Below are positions 44,562 through 55,460 of a stretch of 64,000 bases of DNA, in pieces. The notes under the pieces were generated by a model that saw only the letters and a program-made list of their open reading frames with translations, was not told the origin of the DNA and made no database searches. Source of the stretch: Anodontia alba (taxonomy: Eukaryota > Mollusca > Bivalvia > Lucinida > Lucinidae); NCBI GenBank assembly GCA_964016985.1, contig OZ024821.1, positions 123,378,035 through 123,442,034 of the forward strand, written 5' to 3'. Both the position numbers and the translations under genes were made by a program. The number at the start of each line of letters is the position of its first letter. Within the stretch, counting starts at the first letter, position 1.

Positions 44562-44857
44562 TATTCATTCAGTCTGATCTTTGATTCTACACTTAAAAGT
44601 TTGTTAGATTCACATTCGATGTTCCAGAATAAATATAAACGTTCATGTCAGACAACAAGGAAATAGCGATTATAAAAATAGGATGCAAACAAACCTGTTT
44701 TACTAATGATGGAAAAGCTGATTAAGCCCGGTCATGTTAGCAGCATCAGCAGCACCAGCAGCAATGGAAGAGACCATTTGAAAAATGCAAGAAAAGCAAT
44801 ACGAAAACATTTGCAGATCACTGAACATTTAGAACATCGAGGTGATGTTAACATTTA

Positions 44858-45136
44858 CATTACGAAAACACGCCTATTCAAATATATAGAAAATTTCACC
44901 CCCAAAAATTGAGAATTTTCAGATAAAAAGCTTTGATATTTTTCATCGTTCTGCTCAAAACATAGATTGTGGGTACTCGTTAGAACCGCCTCGTTGAGGC
45001 GGTTCTAACGAGTACCCACAATTTATGTTTTTGAGCAGAAATAAGAAAAATAATATATACCCCTGTAAACCCCAGTTTTACTATATAAAAGTGGGATTTG
45101 AGGGGGTCAGAATTATATAGGCATGTTTTCGTGATG
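44858..45136 (+). mobile_element. Palindromic MITE, family A, locus 8
   Basis: It is complete, with the stem GGTACTCGTTAGAACCGCCT around CGTTGAGG and GTATACCCC-type sequence replaced by ATATACCCC. Confidence 0.93.
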
Positions 45137-45164
45137 CCACTCTCTGCGCTTACTCATCAGACGA

Positions 45165-45350
45165 CTAATAGATTTTTTTTTTTTTTTTTTTTTACTTTAC
45201 CAAAAAACAGGGTTTGACATTTCTTACAGATTGTCTCCACTGACGACACGTTGCATGAAATATAAAACCTGTTTCCTGGGGAAATAAGAAAAAAATATTT
45301 CAATATGTCGCCTGCTGATATTTTGCAGAGCCTGCTATGCTATATTTCGA
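45165..45350. mobile_element. Fold-back element, family D
   Basis: CAGACGACTAATAG, a poly-T, AGGGTTTGACATTTC, GACGACACGTTGCATGAAAT and GTCGCCTGCTGATATTTTGC. Terminal parts are decayed. Confidence 0.6.
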
Positions 45351-45535
45351 GAATTGCGGAACCTGTCCCAATTTCTGTTAGTAACAGGTGTGAAAAAAAT
45401 GACAAACATAAACGTTGATATATTTGCTTATTAATGATATTTATATTACAACAATTTATTAATGATATTTGTATAAAAAATACAGCAACTATTTAAATGT
45501 ATATTTTACCTTTTTTTACAATGACATACGCATGC

Positions 45536-45590
45536 AAGCTCGCGCACACACCCACGCACCCACGCACGCACGCACGCACACACAGATACG
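45536..45590. repeat. (CACG/CA)n simple repeat
   Basis: GCACACACCCACGCACCCAC with further CACGCACG and CACA units. Confidence 0.85.
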
Positions 45591-45898
45591 TATAAGCTGG
45601 CGTTACGTTTTTAAATGAAAATAAACCAGATTTTTAGTTGTCAAGTGCAACGCTTTACCCAAAATCTTGATCATTACCCTGTCCTAACCACAAGTTCCAG
45701 TCACAGGACAACAATATTTTAAATCACCAATGTCTCTTCCGATAACATGAATTAAAATCGCTGTCTAGCCGAGGTCTTTACTGTCCGTCTGAGGAGACTT
45801 AGTATCATGGACAATCCGGAAAGAGTCCAGCTGAATCGTTGATCACACTGCACAGATGCACAGTTTAATCTAAGGCGAATTGGTACAATCAGGGGCAA

Positions 45899-46110
45899 CT
45901 GTCAAAAAGTTGTTTCCTTTCTGAAAAGGGATCTACTCTAAAAGGAAAGAATTTGCTCCTTTTGGGAGCAAATTCTTTCCTTCTAGAGTAGATCTCTTTT
46001 TCAGAAGGGCCTTAATCACAGTGTACAGAAAAGCAATTAGGAAGTCACAAAAGTTGTCTTTTTTGTACAAAATGGCGGAATATGTACCAGTAGTATCCAG
46101 TTCCTATAAG
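45899..46110 (+). mobile_element. Fold-back element, family B
   Basis: The clean stem GATCTACTCTAAAAGGAAAG and AATTTGCTCC pairs with GGAGCAAATTCTTTCC and TTCTAGAGTAGATC. It is followed by CAGAAAAGCAATTAGGAAGT and AAAATGGCGGAATATG. Confidence 0.85.
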
Positions 46111-46555
46111 TTTTCGCTGGGCGTATGTCAGAAACATAAATGTATATTTTATATGATGTGTTTTAAACGAGTTCAATGTTCATCTTTTACCAGCATTGCC
46201 ATTTTATCTCTTTATCAAATTGCTGAAAAGTCGCGCTCTATATGCGTTTTCTGCATGCGGCGTCGCCTTTTTTGCCGTTAGAAAACAACGTGCTGAATTA
46301 CGGACGTACAAATGTAGTCCCGTAACATAACGCACGGAACCATATGTTAACTAGCTTAATTTTAACACAACAGGCTTACAGAATTTAAGAGCAATTTGAC
46401 TGGTTGAGACCAATTTCAAGGTGGCATTTATACCAAGATAAATCCACAAAACAGGAATCTTTGACATCTTCAGCTATTTTCTTTGAGTAAATATTTAAAA
46501 TATGCGTTCTGAATTCGCTTTTCAACGTAAACATGACTGAGTTAGAATTATAAGA

Positions 46556-46602
46556 AATGAATTTGATCTTTTTTTTATTTTTTTTTTATTTATTTATTTA
46601 TT

Positions 46603-46639
<37 letters not shown>

Positions 46640-46764
46640 TAAATTTTATCGCTGTGTAAACGCCAGGGAATCACCCATAAACTTAACATAAAGCCTTATT
46701 CAGTTTGTGAGTAGTTCACCGGTGTTTACACATCGATAAAATCCACAAAATCAAATTCATTCAT
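46556..46764. mobile_element. MITE with ATGAATTTGAT termini, expanded by poly-T
   Basis: The left end ATGAATTTGATC and, after a long T/TTTA tract, AAATTTTATCGCTGTGTAAA pair with TTTACACATCGATAAAATCC and ATCAAATTCAT at the right. The T-tract at 46570-46638 lies inside one terminal repeat. Confidence 0.75.
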
Positions 46765-46799
46765 ATAGGTAGTAATGACAATGATTATTTTCTTACATG

Positions 46800-47055
46800 G
46801 GCCGCGTCAAGCGAGGAAAAAAAAAAAAAAAAAAAAAAAACGCCTTCGAGCACTCACACAATGTGCGGATTTCCGTCATCCTGCACATGCGCAGTCTCAT
46901 CCGGGGATTCGCCCTCAAGTAAAACATTCTGGAATATCGAATGATACTGCTAGCTGACAGTGAAGGCTCTGGTGAGACTGCGCATCCGCACAGTCTGATC
47001 TGGGCATTCGCTGTCCACACATGCCCGAAGACACGTTTACGCATGGCACGGTTTA
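46800..47055. mobile_element. Double-hairpin MITE, family P
   Basis: GGCCGCGTCAAGCGAGG, a poly-A, CGCCTTCGAGCACTCAC, a weak hairpin (CATGCGCAGTCTCATCCGGG) and a better palindrome (ACAGTGAAGGCTCTGGTGAG..TGCGCATCCGCACA..GGGCATTCGCTGT). It closes with ACGTTTACGCATGGCACGG. The order is the reverse of 27365-27615. Confidence 0.65.
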
Positions 47056-47514
47056 TGTCATGACGTGATGAGTTTTGCGGGCTCCGCTGTAATATTTGAT
47101 TTCAAAGCTCGTATGATTCAAACATCTGAATCACGTCTATTGTTTAAAGGCTCCATGGCGAATATTTCCTGTGGTTAAGATCACCAGGAAAGACAAATTA
47201 TTAAACTGACAGCAATAAGTATTATCTTAATTAATATCTGAGCATCGACAAGTGAAAGCAGACCTTTCAGATACACGTTAATCTCAGACACGGATCAGAC
47301 TGCGTGTCGGCGCAATCTGATCAGGCCAGGAGCCGTTAGCTGCCACACAATTTATGATTGCATGTGCATAGTTTATTGCTTGTCAGAGAGTGAGGGCAGT
47401 TTCTTGGACTCTGCACTACGTTTTAATTGCCATCGGTCGGTTTGTCTTGACAGCATCTATAATGAGGAAGGAAAATCTTCTCTTGAAGAGGACATCCTCA
47501 ATCCTTTGCACGTT

Positions 47515-47666
47515 GTCTAAATGTTATATAAGTATCAAAAACAGCAGGCATATGTAAAGACAAAAACGCCATGATGAAAATGCTGGCTATGTCTAAATGT
47601 TATATAAGTATCAAAAACAGCAGGCATTGTAAAGGACAAAAACGCCATGATGAAAATGCTGGCTAT
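47515..47666 (+). repeat. Tandem duplication, two copies of ~76 bp
   Basis: ATGTTATATAAGTATCAAAA..CAGGCAT..GTAAAG..ATGATGAAAATGCTGGCTAT occurs twice in direct succession with two or three differences. It is a recent local duplication. A decayed family P palindrome lies before it at 47285-47330. Confidence 0.9.
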
Positions 47667-47696
47667 TCCAACGTATTAAAAGCTTCTTTATGCAAG

Positions 47697-47905
47697 CCTT
47701 AAAGCGCCACGTAAACCGTAGCAGATGACATTCTAAAATTGTTGTTATCGGTCTTTTTGTTATTTTTCAATGAAAATAAGACGACAATTCATGTGAATCG
47801 TCTGCACGATTCGCATGAAACTTCAAGCTTTTTTTTTCTCTGAAAAAAAAATAAAACAAACTCTTAATGTCGTCTGCAGTAGTGTGATTAGCGCTTTCAA
47901 GGTTA
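47697..47905. mobile_element. Fold-back element, family D
   Basis: CCTTAAAGCGCCACG, GCAGATGACATTCTAAAATT, CATGTGAATCGTCTGCACGA, TTCGCATGAAACTTCAAGCT, AATGTCGTCTGCAGTAGTGT and GATTAGCGCTTTCAAGGTTAA. Confidence 0.72.
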
Positions 47906-48012
47906 AACCAACATACAAATGTCTACCGAATATTTGTACTGAAAGAGATCAAAGCGATTGCATTATGCGTCGGTCGATTTAAACTACCGCCTCCCACCAC
48001 CATTTCGACCAG

Positions 48013-48102
48013 TAGTGCAGGTTACGCGCGAGTGTTTGCCCTGGATCCCTGCTCCTTTTGGCGCTAGTCATTAGGTACAGGGATCCAGGGTAAACCTTGC
48101 AC
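48013..48102. repeat. ~90 bp imperfect hairpin
   Basis: AGTGCAGGTTACGCGC and GTTTGCCCTGGATCCCTG pair with CAGGGATCCAGGGTAAAC and CTTGCACT. Confidence 0.75.
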
Positions 48103-48141
48103 TTCTGAATGCAGCCTTGGTGGACAGTGGTGTAAAAGTAC

Positions 48142-48374
48142 TGGGCCCAGTTGTTCAAAGCGTCGTTAGCTTAACGAGCTCATTTAGGGTCATTTTGTTA
48201 ACTGTTTTGGCGGATTCAATATACAATATTCTGATATTTTTTGCCGAAAAAATATGACTAAAAGCTACTCACATTTTTTCAGCAAAAAATTTCAACATAT
48301 TTGTGTATCACTCGATGTAAATTTTAACGAATCGTTAACTAACGACATTGTTAGCTTTGAACAATTGGGCCCTG
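48142..48374. mobile_element. MITE with GGGCCCA termini
   Basis: GGGCCCAGTTGTTCAAAGCG and TCGTTAGCTTAACG pair with CGTTAACTAACGACATTG and GCTTTGAACAATTGGGCCC. The interior is AT-rich and non-coding. Confidence 0.8.
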
Positions 48375-48498
48375 GGTTTAAACTTTTGTTTTGTTCCCGC
48401 CGGGGTTATAACTTTGAGCAAAGATAGGTGGCAATTATAAAGAACCTGCTCAGAATGTCAGGGGCCAGGATCAAGGAGAAGGGCTTTAACCATCTGTT

Positions 48499-48757
48499 CA
48501 TTATGAAAACATGCCTATTCAAATATACTGAAAATTTTGCCACCAAAAAATGTAAATTTTCAGATGAAAAAACTCTGATATTTTTCATATTTCTGCTCAA
48601 AACATAGATTGTTGGCGAGGCGGTTCTAACGAGTACCCACAATCTATGTCTTTGAGCAGAAATAAGAAAAATAATGTATACCCCTGTAAACCCCAGTTTT
48701 ACTATATAAAAGTGGGGTTTAAGGGGGTCAAAATTATATAGGAATGTTTTCGTGATG
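48499..48757 (+). mobile_element. Palindromic MITE, family A, locus 9 (central arm shortened)
   Basis: CATTATGAAAACATGCCTAT to GGAATGTTTTCGTGATG. The left central arm stops at AACATAGATTGTTGGCGAGG, so about 25 bases of one arm are missing. Confidence 0.88.
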
Positions 48758-49204
48758 TTGTTCTCTCAGTGCAGAGCTTCTAGTGGGATTCAGCTGGACA
48801 AGTCATTGTCCTTCCATTTTCCGATGATGGGGATTTGGGGTGCGTGTTAACATAACGCCAATTAGACTTCAAAGTGCGAATACTCAACAAAATACAATGT
48901 TTGTCTGTTTGTGGGTTTGGTGATTTAGCTTAACCCACGGATAATTTTACGCTATCTTAGTGGAAATACGACTAACTTCAAATTGATGAAAGCTGCCGAA
49001 AATTGTATATTCTAAACTTATGCATTAGATTTAAATTTAGTAGCCGCCACTTGAACTAGATTGTTCCACTAATGTATGATATGCGGATATTAGTGATCGG
49101 ATTTATCTTCGTTTAATAGGATCAATTCGATAATGAAATAGGTTCGAACTGATAATATTTCCTTCATTTATGAGTACCATTAGGTAGATATATTTCAGCC
49201 ATTA

Positions 49205-49350
49205 ACCCTTATTAAACGCATGACATGCTGGGTAAAATACATCAGCACACAACATTTTGAAAATATTTTTCTTATTTTTTTTTTTTTCAGGAAATAGGCT
49301 TATGAGACTATTTGCATGAAATGTCAAAGCGTATTTTCTAGTAATGATAA
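49205..49350. mobile_element. Fold-back element, family D (right end missing)
   Basis: TTAACCCTTATTAAACGCAT, GACATGCTGGGTAAAATACA, GAGACTATTTGCATGAAATG, TCAAAGCGTATTTTC. Confidence 0.6.
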
Positions 49351-49623
49351 GAAACTTCCCACAGTGCAGGGCTCCATAGTATTAAAAGGGTTCCTTTTCA
49401 CATATACACCCCAGGGGCAGATTCAGAGGGCGTTCGCAGGGTTCAGGAGAAACCCTTTGACTCAATATTTCATTTTCAAGGGAATTTTGGATGAATTTGA
49501 CAAATTTGGGATACTGTATGTACCCTAGATATTCACACCCCTTACTCTCTTCTCTTCAACAAGTCCATTTTACTACCTATGAATGTGTGTAAAATTACTG
49601 AGCGAGTCGCAAACAGTGTAGTC

Positions 49624-49690
49624 GCAAACAGTGTAGACCCTGATCAGACGCCGCATTCTGCGGCGTCTGATCAGGGTCTACACTGTTTGC
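49624..49690. repeat. 67 bp palindrome, core type Q, 32 bp perfect arms
   Basis: The arm GCAAACAGTGTAGACCCTGA plus TCAGACGCCGCA is followed by a TTC loop and the exact complement. A 16 bp direct duplication of the outer arm start (GTCGCAAACAGTGTA) stands immediately before it. Confidence 0.93.
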
Positions 49691-49894
49691 TCAGGCCCGT
49701 CTGTCCGAATACGTAGAGTAGGTCATCCAGCATCCGCCTCTGCATCTAGTCTGATCTAGGCTTCAGTGTCCGCATATGCACGATAGTGTCAAACAGGTAG
49801 GTGGCAATATTTAACCCTTTTTATTTATACAATATTTTGAGAGGGTGACACAATTAGCTAATACGCTATTGTACCTTGTGGCCTTCTATAAAAA

Positions 49895-49955
49895 ACTATA
49901 TATATATATATCATCCCCCCCCCCACCCCCCCCCCACCCCCCCCCCCCCCACCCT
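49895..49955. repeat. (TA)n and poly-C tract
   Basis: TATATATATATA is followed by C-runs broken by single A. Confidence 0.9.
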
Positions 49956-50054
49956 CTCCGAGCCCGAGTTTCTGACGGACTCTTTATTCTCTAAATTTAG
50001 ACGTTTCCACTGATGCAACTAGGGGTTTAAGTCTAAAATAAAAAACGGAATGGC

Positions 50055-50120
50055 AAACAGTGTAAATCCTGCTCCAACGGTTCGTTGCGAGCATCATATC
50101 GGATCTACAGTGTTTGTAAA
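50055..50120. repeat. Decayed palindrome, core type Q
   Basis: GCAAACAGTGTAAATCCTGC..GGTTCGTTGCGAGC..ATCGGATCTACAGTGTTTG; the arms still pair at the outer ends only. Confidence 0.6.
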
Positions 50121-50458
50121 GGTAAGTGTATTGGTCTGTAGGGATTAAAGGGTTAAGGCTATTACAATTATCAAAGGGTCAGTCTTCTAACACCAATTAA
50201 AGGATAAAATCTCTTAAGACGATCACTTTACTAAAGATAGGTAATCAAGAAGTTATACATCAGCACAGCGTGATCTTCTATAAATCTGTTTACAAACTGT
50301 TCAAATAATGTATAAGTGTTGTCATCGATATAGTTCTGCAAGTTTATTTGTTCAAAGTATCGAGGCTAAATTTTTGAATTTGACAGTGTCGTAGGGCGGT
50401 TTTATTTGTTTATTTGCTATGGCGTTAAAGAAAGACGAGTGCAGTTGCCAAACACTGA

Positions 50459-50501
50459 AATAATAATAATAATAATAATGATAACAATAATAATAATAAT
50501 A

Positions 50502-50552
<51 letters not shown>

Positions 50553-50834
50553 GTACACCCGCAAACTGTGTTTGTGGGGAGGTATATTGTTTTCACGTTG
50601 TCCGTCCGCATATACGTCCGTCCGTTTAGTTTTGGTCATAGCGGGGTATCTAATAAGCACTGGTTATTGACCTTTCTTCTTCTTCTTATTATTATTATTA
50701 TTATTGTACATCCGCAAACTGTGTTTGTGGGAGGTATACTGTTTTCACGTTGTCCGTCCGTACATCCGTCCGTCCGTTAAGTTTTGGTCGTAGCGGGATA
50801 TCTAATAGGCACTGGTTATTGACCTTTCTTGTTA

Positions 50835-50882
<48 letters not shown>

Positions 50883-50885
50883 GAC
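50459..50885. repeat. (ATT)n microsatellites with two ~160 bp units between them
   Basis: Long AAT/ATT runs at 50459-50552, 50686-50705 and 50832-50881 separate two direct copies of a unit: GT(A)CACCCGCAAACTGTGTTT, TGTTTTCACGTTGTCCGTCC, TAGTTTTGGTC and GCACTGGTTATTGACCTTTC. Microsatellite and unit have been copied together. Confidence 0.9.
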
Positions 50886-50899
50886 GTCGCCCACGCATA

Positions 50900-51760
50900 T
50901 GTCAGTATATATGTACACTGCTGTCGGCCTATTCAGCGCACCTAAGGATTTGAGCTGAATTTAAAAAATGTTCTCTAGACCAGTTTTAATTTTTAAATGT
51001 ACTAGAACGAAGAATAATTTATTATAAATAAAACACGTTTATTTTCATTTAATTTCTTCTTCAAATTTAGCAGATAATAATCCCTCAGCTTCATCACCCC
51101 GCCTTGTTTGTGTGTCATAAAAAAATGTCTGCCAATGTCGCGCACCTGTTAGTATTTTGCCTGTTGCCTTGGACATAAAGAATGTTTTTAGATTAAAGAT
51201 GCATTTCTATGTCACTAATCAATTTTGAATATATTTGTGCCATTTTCATTGTTCACACTGACAAAACCACCTTTCAAATTTCACGTTCAGGGAAAAGGGT
51301 CCATTGGTTTTAGTGAAAACAACATTTTCCTCATTATTTTGAAATAAACTCCTGATTCCTCATGCGAATTGTAATGGCCATGTACCTTTTGATATCTTTC
51401 ATCACATAAGCCCACAAAATGATACTTTGGGATTTTTGGGAGAAAATGTTTGAGAGAGCAACATTGGCAGATGCGCCACATTAGGCTACACGGCTGTATG
51501 TATAGAAAGAAAAAGGAAGTAAAAGTGGGTATGGCTCTTTAGAAATCATCATATCATAATCATCCTATGTCCTAGAAAGTCAGCCATCGTCCTAAAATGA
51601 TATGACCACACGTTACATAACAGTTGGCTACTGGCGCGTAACGTCATGACGTCGACCTTGACAACGTCCTTTTCTGTTGAAAAACAGCTCAATTTTCTAT
51701 AGCTATAAAATATAGTCTAAAAGTTGTATGATACAGAAATCTTATCAGAAGTGGTCAGTT
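50900..51760. other. Repeat-poor stretch within hhex intron 1
   Basis: No repeat family, ORF or motif was recognised. Confidence 0.45.
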
Positions 51761-51764
51761 CATA

Positions 51765-51945
51765 TGAAATTTATAAAACTCGCCGAAGACTCGTTACATA
51801 AATTTTATATGAAATGGGCACTCATGTCTTTTCTCTCCATGAAAACATATGTTGTGGGTATTCATTAGAAGCGCCTCCGGGTGGCGCTTCTAATGAATAC
51901 CCACAGCATATGTTCTCATAAAGAAATAAAAAAAAGATATCAGTA
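51765..51945. mobile_element. Fold-back element related to family A core (family A2)
   Basis: Two stems are present. The outer part has CATATGAAATTTATAAAACT / AATTTTATATGAAATG around 51765-51815. The second at 51845-51915 reads ACATATGTTGTGGGTATTCA + TTAGAAGCGCCTC and the complement around CGGGTGG. The core resembles the family A stem (GTGGGTACTCGTTAGAACCGCCTC split here by length) with a few consistent changes. Half copies are at 59165-59222 and possibly 17690. Confidence 0.75.
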
Positions 51946-52306
51946 CATTTTGGTTGAAAAGAAAAAAAAAAAAACTCATTTTCTGGGGCCATACAATGTC
52001 ATGTCTTTCTTTCACCAAATATATTTCTACCAACATAAATTTGTCACCAAATTACCAGCACACTTATCGCTAAACCAGTTTGAACTTCAGTCGAATTAAG
52101 ATAAACAAACTTACGATGGAGGAAAACACATAATAAATTGCAAAAAGATAAACGGTGAATGGAAACATTGTTAACCGTCTCCCCTCCCACTCGTGAAATG
52201 ATCACAAACACATTCCTGATTTGAGAGAAAGTAGTTGTGCTGGGCCGTTGGAAATGTGTCTGAGGGGGTATGTGCCTTATAGGAAGGTCCATGTCAGCTG
52301 CGCATT

Positions 52307-52547
52307 CATTTCGAAAACAAGCTTATTTAAATATACTGAAAATTTTACCGTCAAAAATTGAAAATTTTCAGGAAAACATTCTGATATTTTTCATATTTCT
52401 GCTTAAAACATAGATTGTGAGTACTCTTTAGAACCGCCTTTTTGAGCAGAAATAAGAAAAATAATGTATACCCCTCTAAACTCCAGTTGTAATATATAAA
52501 AGTGGGGTTTAAGGGGGTCAACATTATATAGGCATGTTTTCGTGATG
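52307..52547 (+). mobile_element. Palindromic MITE, family A, locus 10 (centre deleted)
   Basis: CATTTCGAAAACAAGCTTAT to GGCATGTTTTCGTGATG. The centre jumps from TTTAGAACCGCC to TTTTTGAGCAGAAATAAG, losing the second arm. Confidence 0.88.
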
Positions 52548-52689
52548 TGCTTTGCTCTCCGCTTTCAGGGCTATTGGATTTTGTAGAATAATAATGACGA
52601 ACAGTAGTCCACTTCAAATTGTGTGGCTTGGCTGGATGGTGAAGGTCCTTATTGTTCGTATATGCCCGCAGATACCTTTTCGCCCGACA

Positions 52690-52915
52690 AGGCCCCGTTC
52701 ACTTTTAAGACGATAAATTGCTGCAGACGACAATTTGATGTTTTTTGAAATTCTGATTTTTGTATGTATTTTTGAGAGAAAAAAGGACTTGACCTTTCAT
52801 GTGAATCGTCTTCTTTGCAGACGATTGACATGAAATGTCAGGTCTTACTTCCTCTGAAAAATAATAAAAAAATAGACTGTCGTCTGCTACAATTTTGCTT
52901 AGCGCTTTAAGAATT
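52690..52915. mobile_element. Fold-back element, family D
   Basis: GCTGCAGACGACAATTTGAT, GGACTTGACCTTTCATGTGA, ATCGTCTTCTTTGCAGACGA, TTGACATGAAATGTCAGGTC, GACTGTCGTCTGCTACAATT and TGCTTAGCGCTTTAAG: the clearest example of the second D subtype. Confidence 0.8.
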
Positions 52916-53042
52916 AAATTGGTCATGACAAGCAAACGATACTTTATGACATATGCGACCAAGGAATTGGATTTGTGACCTTGCTTTTCACAAAATATCA
53001 GTAAACTAAATTACTTCTAGCTTTACAACTACTTTTAATACA

Positions 53043-53255
53043 TTTATGCCCGTTCCACAAAGGGACATTGAAAATCAGAGTAGTCTCAGGTCAGAACAAG
53101 ATGTCTGACCAGGGTCTACATTGTTTGCATCAAATACAGAAATTTCTTTGAAACGTGGTTAAAATAAAAACTATCCAGACGCCCCGTCTGTTGGAATGAA
53201 CCAATCCTAAGAGTTCAGATAGAACAGTCCACAGGACATAAATGGGTCAATACGT
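53043..53255. mobile_element. Family T2 relative, decayed
   Basis: It shares GGGTCTACATTGTTTGCATC, AAATACAGAAATTTCTTTGA, AACAGTCCACA and CATAAATGGGT with 33974-34194. The TTAA sites have mutated. Confidence 0.6.
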
Positions 53256-53259
53256 TCGA

Positions 53260-54460
53260 ATATATTTCCTGTTATGTCCACCACGTAAGGGGAGGGAGGG
53301 GTGACATATTGCTTTTGAAGCGGATCCCGTTGGCGATGGCGTTATCGTCTGCGTGGCACTTCTTGTCTGCACAGTATCTTGTGAACCAGTGGTTGGATTC
53401 TTACCTAATTTTCAGGACATATAATTGGGTCATAACCAAGAATTAATTAGAATTTGGCGACCTTGACCTAATGTTCTATGTTAAAGCAGTAGAAAAACTG
53501 AACATTCACGGTGGGGAACATCTGTTTTTTTTCTGAAAACACTGTTTTCTCTGAAAACACCGTTCTTGTTTTTATTGGTTTCTTCACGTAGGTGGAACTT
53601 TTAAAATAAACATTTTCAACACGATTTGCAATACGTTCCGACAACTGTATCCCATGTGCTATCATACTACAACTTAGTTACAGTTCTTTTATGGAACCTG
53701 TAAATCTCACCTCGTCACGTAAGCGCGGCTCGGTTCAGATTTAGTATACCTGTACTGTAACTCTGACATTATGCAGAAGAATAGAAAGTGAATAAATGTG
53801 GAAACTATCATCATGATGAGATATTAAATTGGGTGGAAAATGATGCAGGATTATCAAGCATATCTCACACGTGTTTAAATTGATATTTCTGTTTACATGG
53901 AACCAAAATAAACACATTCGTAATTGAATGAACGGAAGTACGTCCTATGTTCTTGATATTTAATATAACAATTGCAGGTTATTAAATCACAATTTAAAGG
54001 TGACATAGTTTCGCGTCTAGGTACATCAACTTGAAAAGCCCATCTTCTGACTAAAGTTGCCGCGTTAATCCTTTAATAGTTGTCATATATATCCATCAAA
54101 TACTGCTTTCTTAAAACAAAGAGCTTATTCCATTATCTTGTACACGGAGCTTCCTCTTGTCGGCTTAATTCTGGCGTCATGTCGTCGCGGCGTCAACCTG
54201 AGTTTTTGAATATCTAATTAAATAAATCCTTTAGTGGACGATATTTCATAAACAAACACGAAACGTGATTATTAGGGAATATTACTTCAATTAAAGCTAG
54301 AAAACAAATAGAATTAATTTGGTAGTTATATGTATTTAACGCTTACTGTTTAAACGGGTGATGTGTAGTTTGGTCGTTTCGGATTTCTGTAGGATTGTTA
54401 ATACTTGCTCTCCATAAATTTAGGTATTCATATTTGTTTATCCCTGCATACCAAACCCAA
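53260..54460. other. Longest repeat-poor stretch in hhex intron 1 (1.2 kb)
   Basis: Only a short array-like scrap was seen (CTTGTGAACCAGTGGTTGGA at about 53379). The rest matches no family in the window and codes for nothing recognisable. By exclusion it is a candidate for conserved regulatory sequence, which is inference. Confidence 0.35.
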
Positions 54461-54461
54461 G

Positions 54462-54738
54462 CATCATGAAAACACGCCTATTCAAATATATTGAAAATTT
54501 TACAACCAAAAAAGGAAAATTTTCAGATAAAAAATTATTATTTTTCATATTTCTGCTCAAAACATAGATTGTGGGTACTCGTTAGAACCGCCTCGAAGAG
54601 GCGGTTCTAACGAGTACCCACAATTTATATTTTGAGCAGAAATAAGAAAAATAATGTTTACCCCTGTAAACCCCAGTTTTACTATATAAAAGTGGGGTTT
54701 AAGGGGCTCAAAATTATATAGGCGTGTTTTTCGTAATG
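54462..54738 (+). mobile_element. Palindromic MITE, family A, locus 11
   Basis: It is complete and lies 11 bp from locus 12 in opposite orientation. Confidence 0.92.
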
Positions 54739-54749
54739 GAACTTGGATA

Positions 54750-55068
54750 CATCACGAAAACATGCCTATATAATTTTGACCCCCTTAAACCCCACATTTT
54801 TATAGAAAAGTGAGGTTTACAGGGGTATACATTATTTTTCATAATGCTGCTCAAAACATAGATTGTGGGTACTCGTTAGAACCGCCTCACCGCTCAAAAC
54901 ATAGATTGTGGTACTCGTTAGAACCGCCTCGGTGAGGCGGTTCTAACGAGTACCCACAATCTATGTTTTGAGCAGAAATTTGAAAATAGCAGAATATTTA
55001 TCTGAAAACTTTCAGTTTTTTGGTGGTGAAAGTTTGCAATATATTTGAATAGGCTTGTTTTCGTTATG
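54750..55068 (-). mobile_element. Palindromic MITE, family A, locus 12, with repeated central arm
   Basis: CATCACGAAAACATGCCTAT to GGCTTGTTTTCGTTATG. The segment CTCAAAACATAGATTGTGG to AGAACCGCCTC is present twice before the second arm. Confidence 0.9.
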
Positions 55069-55107
55069 AGTTGGATTGTGCACTCTTTTCAGTGCACGGT
55101 GGGGGAC

Positions 55108-55385
55108 ATCTCGAGTAATCTTAAGTGATCCCGACGCAGTACGTAATAAAGGGGAAAGGATGCACTTTCAGGGGAGGCAACTTTATCAAAATTGACTTTA
55201 CCTCCCTTCTGAAAAGAGATCTATTCTTAAAGGAAAGAATGTGCTCCTTAGGAGCAAATTCTTTCCTTTTAGAGTAGACCGTTTCTCGGAAGGGACTTGA
55301 TGTGCAGGAAAGCAAACGGGAAGTCACAGAAGTTGTCTCCCTTATACAAAATGGCGGAACAATCTGTCAGGTATATCATTTTCCC
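55108..55385 (+). mobile_element. Fold-back element, family B, twin of 61468
   Basis: AAGTGATCCCGACGCAGTAC, GGATGCACTTTCAGGGGAGG, the stem CTATTCTTAAAGGAAAGAAT / ATTCTTTCCTTTTAGAGTAG, AACGGGAAGTCACAGAAGTT and AAAATGGCGGAACAATCTGT. It matches 61468-61735 along about 270 bp. Confidence 0.88.
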
Positions 55386-55460
55386 TTATACTATATAGTT
55401 TTGACCCCCTTCTCAGTGCTGAAACTTTTCAGAGTGTTGGCCCAGCCATTAGAAGCTTTT

